64,000 bases of DNA. Source: Chrysomallon squamiferum. Its lineage: Eukaryota; Mollusca; Gastropoda; Neomphalida; Peltospiridae. The DNA lies in the NCBI GenBank assembly GCA_012295275.1, contig CM022671.1, positions 14,635,456 to 14,699,455 on the forward strand, in the 5' to 3' direction. A program made the position numbers and the translations under genes. The first letter of the stretch is position 1, and each line of letters starts with the position of its first letter. The notes under the pieces were generated by a model, which worked only from the letters and a program-made list of their open reading frames with translations, searched no databases and was not told the DNA's origin. Of the stretch, positions 54,011 to 64,000 are shown one piece after another.

Positions 54011-55505
54011 CATTGCGTTTTCGTTTGAATTTGGTACTTAAGACTTTTGGTGTATTTCGTTTTAAATTTTTGCCGATTTTCGTTGAAATGCTGTCACGTG
54101 TTAATCAGCTGACCGTTACGTCCCGATTCAGGTCGATTCAAACATCCCGAAGATTTCCGAGTCGGCGATTTCATGACATGGCTTTGGGTTTCTTTATGTA
54201 GCGTGTGTATGTACAACTGCAGTGTACTTTTCATTGTTCTAACGAAATCGAAAATGACCAATTTAAACAAAGGAAAGGCCAAAATGATTATTAAATGACT
54301 AACTGAAAAGCACCTTAGACCTGTCTCTGGCGGACAGATAGCGATAATCATTTAAAATGTCCGTCTGAGCTGTTTTCCGCCAGAGGATACTCTGGCAAGT
54401 ATGAATGGTACCATGACCAGTATCAGCAGTAACAAAACTAATTTCTAGTTAAACAAGCAAAACGTTTGGAACAAGTACAAGATATCTATATCAGCTATTA
54501 CGCAGATCATCAGATCAATAATGATGTAATGAAGTGACTAAAGTACCTGCTATGGTTATCTTGCCATATATCGATCAACTTTCTTGCAAAAGAAAGGGAT
54601 ATTATTCTTGTGTGTCAGTAACAATCAACAGCAGACACATTCTTTTCACAGAAAAAGGCAAACACACGCAGTGTAGACGAAGGCAAGCTAAGTATGAATC
54701 AAAAATATTTCTAGAATCAACTTCAGCTCCAAAGGAACAAAATGGCGGCGTTTTTGAAATGACATGACAGAAAAATGTTACGTCATGCATGTAATATTAG
54801 CAGATATCAGACACCAGATTTAGTTTATTTTATGTATTTAAACCATTATTTTTGCTGTTCCATAAGGACTCTTTAAGTCAAATAATAATAATAATAATAA
54901 AAATAAAAAATAGCGGGAAATCTAGCTAGCAGTTTTGGAAAGAAGCACGGTCATGCAAATGATTGTCAGCCTTGAATGTTCGAGCGTTTCTCTATTTCCA
55001 CAGTATATTAAATATTTAATTAATGAAATTAACAAGTAAAGACAATAATAATAACAATAAAGTACGCGTATGTCTATATTTGTCCAGCTACATAAATGTT
55101 TTAATGGAGGTAACTTCGATGTTAATTAAATCTTCTCAGTAGGTAACTCATGCTTGCTCTTATGAGCGAGCGTCACACATTAAATAATCGCCACTGTCAC
55201 ACTCATATAATATCGGGTGTGATCTAATTCAGATTATAATTAGGACCAGTTTCGTCCAATCCTTAGTAAAATGACCACCTATGACTGTCTGACAGTGATC
55301 TAGTTAAGATGCATTTACGAGGTGAAACTTCCTATAACTTTATTCCTGGTGGATCGAAACAAACATGTCACGTTGTTCACGCAGCGCAACCTTTATCTGA
55401 CCCGATTGTTCTTCAGGAAAGTTAATGCAATTTTTTGTGTTTGTCTAAGTTGGAGCAGATGAAGCGACAGCTCGTTAGGTCGGCTAACACGCAGAGTCTT
55501 CACAT

Positions 55506-55606
55506 ATGATCCAGGCCATTAAAGAATTAACGTCCAATTTTATCACTGATGGACGAGCCATTTGTGCTGTTTGTTCTAACAAATTGGTTGATGGGACATA
55601 CACTGA
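55506..55606 (+). other. Weak candidate coding exon
   Basis: After an in-frame TAA, ATG at 55506 opens a frame reading ELTSNFITDGRAICAVCSNK and GTYTE before a usable donor GTAAGA at 55607. The local composition is more balanced than its surroundings. No partner exon or family could be assigned, and chance is quite possible. Confidence 0.2.
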
Positions 55607-56079
55607 AGTAAGATGCACCGGCATAATAAGCTTTTACTGTATTAATTCTTTTCTTTTTCAAAAAAAAAAAAAAAAAAATAAAAAAAACCGAAAAGAAAAA
55701 GTTATGCTTCAGAATTATGCTTCTTAATAATAATTCCAAAAAAAAAAAAAAAAAAAAAAAAATAATTGTTAAAGTATGAATAAGGATTGTGCATTTAACA
55801 CCATTCAATATAAGAATAGACAATAAAAATATTCTTCACACTTACCGACGGTAAGTAAAAAGAAGTCACATTTTATATTTAGAGAGAACTAACTGTTAAA
55901 CAACGATAATAAATAAATAAACATATGTATGTATGTATGACACTATAAATAATGTTTCAAGGAATATTTATAATTCTTATGGGTATATTATTATTATTAT
56001 TACTCTTATTATCATCATTATTATTATTATAAATGCAGTCTGCGATTTCTTTACGAACAGTCTCGCTTTGTAATTTATT

Positions 56080-56200
56080 AGAATAATAATAATAATAACA
56101 ATAATAACAACAATAATAATAATAATAACAATAAAAATAATAATAATAACAATAATAATAATAACAATAAAAATAATAATAATAACAATAACAAGAAAAA
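56080..56200. repeat. (AAT)n/(AAC)n tract
   Basis: About 120 bp of AATAAT units interrupted by AACAAT. The minus-strand reading frames across it are poly-Tyr/Ile translations of the repeat. Confidence 0.9.
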
Positions 56201-57979
56201 GCAATAACAAACAATACATTCAGAAGATAACTGCTGCAGTACAGAGACAGATATATTTATAAACTCAAGGCTTCATAATGCCGTGCTTCTTATCAGTAAA
56301 TGTTCCCAAGGGAGACGTTTTATCTTTGTATTAAACAAATGCCTGAAATAACAAAGACTTCGATTTGTTATATTAGTTTCTTCTGTTTGACGCTAAAGTG
56401 CAACTTCTTACCCAGAAAAAATATAAACAAAAAAGAAGACACATATTCTATAAGGTGATTATCAGTTTCAAATGATTCAGTTATATATATACAATCATAC
56501 AGTGCTAGTATCAGTGGTATTTACTTTATTTTTAATAACACTGACCGACCTTCACAAATTTACTGAAGACATTGTAAGACGACAGTAATAAAACATCACA
56601 AGACACACGTGTTTAATCTTTTCACTGAATCGATTAAAAGTCGAAACATTTAAAAAATTTTAAAATATTTCTATGACGGAAGTAATTTTGAGTGATAACG
56701 TTTATTAATTAATTAAGCATGAATGTACTTTTTTTTTTGTTTTTTTTTATTAATTTTTTATTTTAAAGAATTCGTAGAATATGCATCCCAGTGCCACAGT
56801 ATGGCCTTAGTAATATTTTAGCAGTAACTATATTGCTGAAAATATTTAAATATTTACTTTAACGTGTTATACACTTATTGAATGCAGATAATGAGTATCA
56901 AAAGAAAACAACAAATACTTAGAGAAAAATAAATATAAAACTTTTACTGACGTAATTTAACAGTCTGTCGTTTCAAGTTAAAACATATGAGAGTTTCTGT
57001 TTTGTTTAGTGTAAGTGAGAAGTATTTGGTATAGAGACAGTTAGACATTTTCTTAATACTGGAGTCTCTCCTATTGTGGACCGTATGTTCATAATTTAAA
57101 ACAGAAATTAAAAATATAATTATTTAATGTATAACTAGGCTAGAAGCAAACTAGATTTTTGTTCTACGGCTGAGAGTTTTTGCATATAGTGTACGTAGGG
57201 CGCATTGCTCTTATACAAGTTATTAATGTGACTTATTTTTAAATGTGATCAATTTTCTCTGTGAGTTCTGTATGTTAAAGCTAGATATTTTTAGTACCCT
57301 CCATCACTTTGGGCTACTCTGATGTCATTATTAGATACTGTATTATTGTATGATTGTATTTATGGTTAGACTGACTGACCATTTCAATACATTTTATGTC
57401 ATGCAATTTTATCTTTCATCACTGTTATATTGTTTCTTTTATAATTCAGTTTATAAAGAGATAAGATAAAAATAATAATAATAATAAGTATGTGTCTTTA
57501 ATATTTGTTTAATACGACGCAAACAGAAAAATATATCTAATCGGCGGCCATTTTGAATTGTAACTTTACCCTAGCTAATAGCGGTCACTGCCTAGTTAAT
57601 TCTGTATCAGTTTTGCTCCAATTACCTGACTACAGATTAAGTGGCATATTATCACTTTATCCACTGTTTCACAGTATTAATGCACTAATAAGATTACATA
57701 AAATTTTATCTTATATTTTTCTCTAAGACCTAAAGATTATAGCAGCCAGAATTTCTACAAATCTAAAAATGGAAAATGTTTTTTTTTTTAAATTTGATTT
57801 TATTTTTTATTGGCGGGTTTTTTTTTTTTTTTTTTTTTTTTTTTACTAAATGAAATAAACTATTGTCCATTCTAGGGGTGAATCTCAATGAAATCAGAAT
57901 TCTATTCTTTTTGACAAAACGATTTTAATTTCCGTCACATTTCGCTGCGCTTAACCAAACCGATTACTTTAAATTCTCT

Positions 57980-58330
57980 TCAAAGCTCTCCAGAGAATGT
58001 AAGCGGATACGCGACAACGACTTATTATATCTGTTCAGCTAACCAATAAAACTGTCGAGAATCCAAACTTACACTTTTCGTTGGTTTGCTAAAGAAAATT
58101 GGACGAAGCCATCATTTCTGAATATCGATAAAATATTGAAAATGAACTATCCATGGTTTAGACTAGTTGTACAGGCTAGCTATAAGCATTAGACAAACAT
58201 TGACGGACTGTCTGGCACTTTTTTTAAAAATCAGTCTCTATGTGTATAGTTTGACAGTGTCATAATCTGAGATATCCTTCTTTCCTTTTTTACCTGATTT
58301 AAAGAGATTTGAAGATTTCAATTAAACGGT
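57980..58330 (+). promoter_or_regulatory. Candidate promoter and 5' UTR exon for the SLC43-type gene
   Basis: A CCAAT element (AACCAATAAA) lies near 58040. The sequence ATTAAACG|GTAAGTGAG provides a near-perfect donor at 58329-58330 and there is no coding frame before it. The next plus-strand acceptor with a coding exon is at 63749-63750. Linking the two is inference. Confidence 0.3.
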
Positions 58331-58468
58331 AAGTGAGGTTCAATATAAATTTTTAATTGTATCTATGTATGTACTTTCTGAATTATCATTTTAGTTTTAA
58401 ATTTTGTTTTAAAAATAAAACTGAAATTAATAAATAAAAATAATCATGAAAATAGTAAACTTCTGTTT

Positions 58469-58506
<38 letters not shown>

Positions 58507-59196
58507 GGTAACAAAAAATATGTTTAGTGAAATAAAACCATGGTTACTGTATGACTGAATTTAAACCGCATTGTTGTTGTGAGACATCCATAAAATCGCT
58601 ATCTCATAAAACCATTTCATCCTAAATTCCATCTCTTATGATAATTTTTCATGTTCAAAAATGAAACATTCAGAATTTGAAACACTGTCAGTTTTTAAGT
58701 TAATTACAAAAGAAAAAAAAAGTAAATTAAATATGATGAAATAAAAAGGTAAATTAATAGAGTTTCTGCAATATCTTGTTAATAGTATCATGCTATTATT
58801 GGACTGATGGATTCAATTTTTTGTAAATCATCGATGTAAAAGCCATCATCAGTGTGTCAACATTCATTATAAAACAACGAATTCATTCAATAAGCAAATT
58901 TAAATTGTACAAATCGATGCACAGATTTTGCAGACTCTGTTCATTTATCTAAAAACAGGGGGGGGGAATATAACAATAATTTAAAAAAATAATAATAATA
59001 AAAAAAAATAACAAAAAATAAATAAATAAATAAAACAGCATGTAGAAATCTTTAAAAAAAATTCTTTATAAGATAGCAAAAATATTTATTTTCTTTGCAT
59101 TAGACATTGATTTCAAACAGGTTTCTGTGGACGTTGCAAACCTACAAACAGCGTTTTTAACAAAGGCTTCATATTCGGACACAAACACTGTAATTT

Positions 59197-59448
59197 CTAC
59201 GTCAGAACTGCTTCCTGAACTTGTTTTCTCGTGATTTGACAGTATTGTATTTCACAGGTAAAGATTATTTCAATCATCTTTCTTTGATTTGGAAACCGTA
59301 CGTGTACATGCATCTGCGATCTAAATGAGTCACCCAAGAGCTCTGTGATTTCGTTTGATGCGTTTGACAAGCTGTAATCGTTGAACTGGTTATCTGATAC
59401 GTTACTGTGAGATTTTGCTGGAAGCCAGTCAGTGATAACTTCAATCAT
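59197..59448 (-). other. Unassigned minus-strand open frame, 83 codons
   Basis: Reads MIEVITDWLPAKSHSNVSDN and onward with non-repetitive, coding-like composition, preceded on the minus strand by a long T run and an AAG that could act as an acceptor. No domain is recognised. It could be a chance frame or an exon of an unseen gene. Confidence 0.2.
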
Positions 59449-59538
59449 TTCTTAATGAAAAAAAAAAAAAAAAAAAAAAAAATTGCTGTTTCACCAAATC
59501 CCATTTTAGTTCTTCAAGATATAATCAAGATTTAATTT

Positions 59539-59569
<31 letters not shown>

Positions 59570-60106
59570 AAGGTTTGTCATAAGCAATTATTTGTTTAGA
59601 ATATTAGACAATTTACAGCATCTTCTAATTTGATGAAAAAAAAAAAAGAAAGAAAGAAAAAGAGGAATTATTAATTTCTTCTTAAGCTACAACGCTATTA
59701 TGTAATAGACGATAAAATTAATGTTTTGCTAGTAGTTACTGCATTTTCTGTAAAATGTAGTTACATCTGAATGAACAAATTGTTCATCAAATAAATTAAA
59801 ATTTTAAATGGATTTTTTAATTACTTTTGTTTTTTTCATTTTATAGCAAAATGAAAATGAATGATCCAGATTTCTGGCCAAGGCTTAATGCATAATTAAA
59901 ATCTAAAATAATTAAAAGTAATGAAAGAAACCGTATTTAACAAATACAAAATTACACACTTTTCAAGCCGATTGTCTGGTAATGCTAGTTTTCTAAATGA
60001 TTTGGAAGCAGGAATGTAAAACATTTTAAAATTATATACCATTTGACTCCATATACAAATTTTTGAGAAAACGACCAGAATAGCTTAACTTCAGAAGTAA
60101 CTATAC

Positions 60107-60110
<4 letters not shown>

Positions 60111-60148
<38 letters not shown>
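60111..60148. repeat. Poly(A) run, 38 bp
   Basis: Longest pure homopolymer in the window. No adjacent retroposed sequence or target duplication is recognised. Confidence 0.95.
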
Positions 60149-60149
<1 letters not shown>

Positions 60150-60567
60150 AACTACAATAAAGAAGAAAAGAAAAGGAAAAACAAAAACATGAAAGAAATC
60201 ACGAAAATGCAAATAAATGTCTTACAGACATACTTCAGATGGACCACTAAAGGGTCTTAATTACTTAAATTGCTACTGAAACCAAATATGTTTACTCTGA
60301 GGACCTGCCAAAAACTGCCAACAACACATGTTCAATAGGAAATCGATGTCGTAGAGAAGTGCAGGTTTGTGGTCATCAGAATGCTCCATTTAGCGATGTA
60401 CGCCGTTTAGTGTCTGCATTCAGAACGTAATGCAATTTGTGTCCATGTAAACTGAAAATATATTCACGAAGTAACACGTTAATTCTGTATTTATTAGTTC
60501 TACAATATTAAATGTTCTTTTATTTATTTATTTATTTATATATATATATTTTCTTATTTCAAAAAAA

Positions 60568-60598
<31 letters not shown>

Positions 60599-61285
60599 AT
60601 TACATATTTAAGCTCGGAGTTCGAATAAACTCAGAAAATATTTTAAATTTTTCTTTGCAGAAAACGTTAGAAAATTACTCTTCTGTTTAAAATTTTGTCT
60701 TGAAAGCAAATCAGAAATATTCAACACTGGTAAGACATTACTGATTCCTTGCCTAAAACGAATGTCCGAAAATTTAAAAATTGAAAAAAAAAAATGATAT
60801 TCCGAAAATAGGAAATCTGTGATGTAAATTGAAGAGAAATGGCGTAATCCAAACCAGTGATATTTACAAAGAGAAAAAAATAAAATAATACGGTGACATA
60901 ATTGCAAAGACGAGATGTTTCCGCTGTAATCAGCCTTCGGTTGTTCCAGGAATTAATTTTCGAATACAATGTCTCAACTAATAAATACATTTGAGCAAAC
61001 AGTAATTCTTTATTCAGAGGTTTTTTAAAAAAAAATGAAAAAAAAAATATGGAAAACGAAAAAAGAAAAGGGTTTTTTTTTTCTTCTTCTTCTTCTTCTT
61101 CTTCTTCTTCGTCTCCTTCTTTACTTTAGAAGAAAAAAAAAAAAAAAAAAAAAATATTCTGACAAATTTTTTTAAATGGTATTTTTACATCTTATAAACC
61201 AGGAATTAATGTAAGATTTTTAAAAATTTAATGTCGTTACGTGCGGATGTAGTTTTCTCTGATCAAATGAATTTCGTCATAATAA

Positions 61286-61295
61286 AAATAATAAC

Positions 61296-61340
<45 letters not shown>

Positions 61341-61365
61341 GATGATGATGATGATGATGATGATA
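61286..61365. repeat. (AAT)n(GAT)n microsatellite
   Basis: About 45 bp of AAT followed directly by about 25 bp of GAT. A TTC repeat lies nearby at 61081-61111. Confidence 0.95.
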
Positions 61366-62694
61366 GCAGAATAAATAAATAGTTGTTTTTTTTAAAAGTA
61401 GTTCCAGTAAGGAGTCTTCCTGTGGAACTTCCAAGCTGGTAAGAAGATACTTTACACCACCGTTAGCACTTCACAGCAATGATGTTTGGCTTCTTTTTGC
61501 TTTCGTTCTTTCCAGGCATAAAGTAGTCAGCCTTAAATGGAAGTTCATTTTGTTTTCATCTACACAGTTCTCAGTGTGGTCAAAGAACTAATTCTGATGA
61601 CTTTATTCACAGAAAACATTTAATCCTTCGAACAGTGACATTAATTATTTAGAAAGCAATTAACGAAATGAGCACTGTTTTTCGTGTTGCTGAAATACGA
61701 GTTAATGATTTCCTTCAGCGTCTTTGTGTGCCGAATTATCTTAATTGTGAAAAGATGTAAACAAAGAAGACCTAGGCGACACACGAAACCTGATGTAGAA
61801 GAAGAAAAAATTAACGAATAACGAAGTATAACAACGAAAGAGTACATTTAAAAAAATGTTAAGATATGCATTTTTTTGCAGTAATGACGTCGTTACTCCA
61901 GAACAGACAAGTTTCCTTTCATGTTTCTTCCAGCGACAAACAAAAAGATAATAAAAAAAATAAAATTAAAAAATAAAAATTTAAAAAATCCTTCCGGGTC
62001 TGTGGAACTAAAATGGTCAGACTCAAATGTTCTGCAACAGTAATGTCAAACTTTATTATTAATCACATTAGGTCGCCTAAAACAATAACGTAATAACTTG
62101 AAAATATAAATAAGCTCTCTTTTTTTTTTTTTTTTTTTTTTAGACATATTTCGCTGTCGATGAATATTATGAAGACAATAACGATATTACGCCATGCCCT
62201 GTTATTTCATTTTTAAATGTTACTGGTCTAAAAACATGTTTGTTTACCCAAAACTCTAGATACAGCAGCCCATTTAACACATTTTAGTGACTTATTTTCT
62301 GGTACTGCTAACTCTCCTTTTGATTCATGAAAGCATAATGTTACACTCATTAGGTCCAACCCAGCTGTAAATCTACAAAATCCATTGTCAGTGGCGACGT
62401 ATTTTGGTTGAATGATACTAAAAAGAAAACACACAGCTAGTTTACACGCTTGCCGTATATCGTTTCTAACAATTATTTGAAATGGAAAACGAGTCTCCAA
62501 TGTTCTCTTCTTTCTGACTAACCTGTCTGCAAAGGGAAACCAATAATTACACTTAAAGACGATGAATGGTTACAAAAATAAATAGAGTATTTTCTGTTTC
62601 GGCGAATGCGATCTGAACTAAAATGGGACCTGTTTGTTTAACTTCATAACGACATTAGTAATAATAAAAAAATAAAAAAAAAAAAATATAATAA

Positions 62695-62727
62695 TAAAAA
62701 TAAAACAAATAATAAATAATAAATAAA

Positions 62728-62773
<46 letters not shown>
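62695..62773. repeat. (AAAT)n tract
   Basis: AATAAATAAATAAA repeats with irregular beginning. Confidence 0.9.
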
Positions 62774-62774
<1 letters not shown>

Positions 62775-63773
62775 AACTTGCATCTTTAACCAGAAAGACT
62801 TTTCTGTTAAAGATTTCCGTCTGCTCTTAAATGTGGCCGAATTCAAAACCTAATCGGATAATAACATATTTAGATTTATTATTCATAACTGTATTAGAAA
62901 ATTATTTTTATTTACGAATGTCTTTTCATTTTTTTTTTTTTAACTGTATTTATTTATTACTTGTATTGTTAAAGTAAAGAAATACCTTTGATTAGTTCTT
63001 AGTATAACTGTCGCTATTGTTTTTGTTACCAGGATGAAAAAATACATTAGAAGTGACGTTTTAAAAAATTTTTAAATAAATAAATAAATAAATGTATTAA
63101 TTAATTAATTAATTAGTAGAAGAAAAAAGTAGAAGAAGAGGAAAGATGATACTTAGATTGAAGATAAATCTTATTCCATATTTCAATCAATTTTTATCTC
63201 GGATTCTCGTTGTTTCAGAGCATCTTCCAAAATATGTTATAATGTATTTCTTATAAGATCCCTTCAACACAGTTTCACATTATCAAACTTATTGTCACAT
63301 AATCAGATTGTCCAATGTGATACGTGATCGATATAATTGTCAGGTATTACATCGAAAACAGTTGTAAAGAGAAGAGGACACAATGAGTCAGGTAACAGGT
63401 ATAACGTCATGTAAGAATTGAACTGTTAAAGTCACTCTCTGGTGCTAAGTACAGTAAAGAGTTAACTTTGTTATTTACCAGTCCCTTTGCGTTAAAATGA
63501 CAGACTTTTCAGTAGAATAATGATGCTTCGAAATTTATTTTAAAATGTGCGACAAAGGAAATTTAATTTAGGAGCCTCATAATGAGAGCCACTGACAGAA
63601 AGAAGATCAGTTTTTATTTAATGTCTTATATACGAAAACGTGTCTTTCATTTTGTTTTACCTATTGTTGTTCGGTGTGTGTGTGTGTGTGTGTGTTACTC
63701 ACATTTTTCGGGTTTTATATAATTTATACAAATCAGTATTTATTTTTCAGACTGGCTGAATAAAACGTTTGAC

Positions 63774-64000
63774 ATGTCACGAATGAGCACGAAGCAGATC
63801 TGGGCGCTGTCCTGGGCCTGTCTTGAATGTTTTCTCTTTGCCGGCGTCGTCTTCGGCTGGTTGTGGCTCATCGACGTTTTCCTCAGCGATCGGTACTTTC
63901 TAAGTCTTTGCAACAACTCAAACGTCACAGATATGAGAATGGTCAGCTACGAAACCGAAACGTACACGAGATCAACGACTCTTCAGCCGAAACGTGTGTG
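63774..64000 (+). CDS. SLC43A3: SLC43-family MFS transporter, first coding exon (truncated by window end)
   Basis: SLC43 proteins are plasma-membrane facilitators: A1/A2 carry large neutral amino acids and A3 carries purine nucleobases. The exon starts after acceptor TATTTTTCAG (63741-63750). ATG at 63774 begins MSRMSTKQIWALSWACLECF, and the first membrane helix contains LECFLFAGVVFGW, the family's LE...F.GV.FGW signature, followed by a YF.SLC motif and the glycosylation sequon NNSNVT. That helix resembles SLC43A3 (LECLGFAGVLFGW, from memory) more than A1/A2. The frame is also open upstream to the acceptor, so a start in an earlier exon cannot be excluded. Only 75 residues are visible; the paralogue assignment is tentative. 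The simple GT repeat at 63675-63694 is in the intron before it. Confidence 0.8.
   Translation, partial: MSRMSTKQIWALSWACLECFLFAGVVFGWLWLIDVFLSDRYFLSLCNNSNVTDMRMVSYETETYTRSTTLQPKRV

Larger units (their letters stand above)
54011..63750. other. About 9.7 kb without confirmed coding sequence
   Basis: Contains many simple repeats and homopolymers, an intact YY1-like AAAATGGCGGCG near 54740, another ATGGCCGCC-type site near 57542-57555 (minus strand), and two weak exon candidates (55506-55606 plus, 59197-59448 minus). A strong donor at 58329 could end a 5' UTR exon of the SLC43 gene, so much of 58.3-63.75 kb may be its first intron. Confidence 0.45.

Noticed and set aside
62228-62500. 90-codon minus-strand frame (METRFPFQIIVRND...)
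   Set aside because: No recognisable domain, no splice partners and no conserved neighbours; treated as chance.
63740-63928. Minus-strand frame at the window end
   Set aside because: Shadow of the SLC43-type exon, which has the family signature on the plus strand.

Overview
The window is animal nuclear DNA: very AT-rich, with long introns, GT-AG splice sites, many dinucleotide, AAT and homopolymer tracts, and decayed DNA transposons. The gene set (an IL-17 receptor-like SEFIR protein, TPST, a Cgr1/CCDC86 protein, RSRC2, deltex, CCDC92 and an SLC43 transporter) fits a bilaterian. The SEFIR receptor and sequence texture suggest a lophotrochozoan, most likely a mollusc; that placement is inference. 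No bacterial, CRISPR or operon-like structure was seen.

Layout. 1-5350 (+): repeats, then the 3' part of an IL-17 receptor-like gene (two of the in-window exon junctions do not join in frame). 5351-11500: microsatellites and a near-identical ~250-bp inverted repeat (6788-7037 / 11073-11331) that brackets an unrecognised two-exon gene carrying an apparent frameshift (8791-10254). 11749-13047 (+): an intronless secreted EGF-domain protein behind a TATA/CRE promoter. 17386-19234 (-): TPST, two coding exons. 19235-28400: about 9 kb without coding sequence, ending in a possible promoter and non-coding first exon on the minus strand. 28600-29200: a hAT transposase relic. 30527-32658 (-) CCDC86 and 33207-39539 (+) RSRC2 share a 548-bp divergent promoter. 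40885-47006 (-): deltex in nine exons. 48893-50347 (+): CCDC92 in three coding exons, divergent from deltex. 52902-54002: a deleted hAT element with terminal inverted repeats and an 8-bp target duplication. 54011-63750: mostly non-coding. 63751-64000 (+): first coding exon of an SLC43-type transporter that runs off the window.

The genes do not form a pathway. TPST acts in the Golgi, CCDC86 in nucleolar ribosome biogenesis, RSRC2 probably in RNA processing, deltex in Notch and ubiquitin signalling, CCDC92 at centrioles or cilia, and the first and last genes at the plasma membrane. For TPST, CCDC86, RSRC2, deltex and CCDC92 I assembled every coding exon by hand and all phases agree, giving 384, 127, 564, 636 and 298 residues.

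No clear new biological system was found. The best second looks are the inverted repeat around the frameshifted unknown gene, the intronless EGF protein, the phase problem in the receptor, and the hAT element with intact ends.
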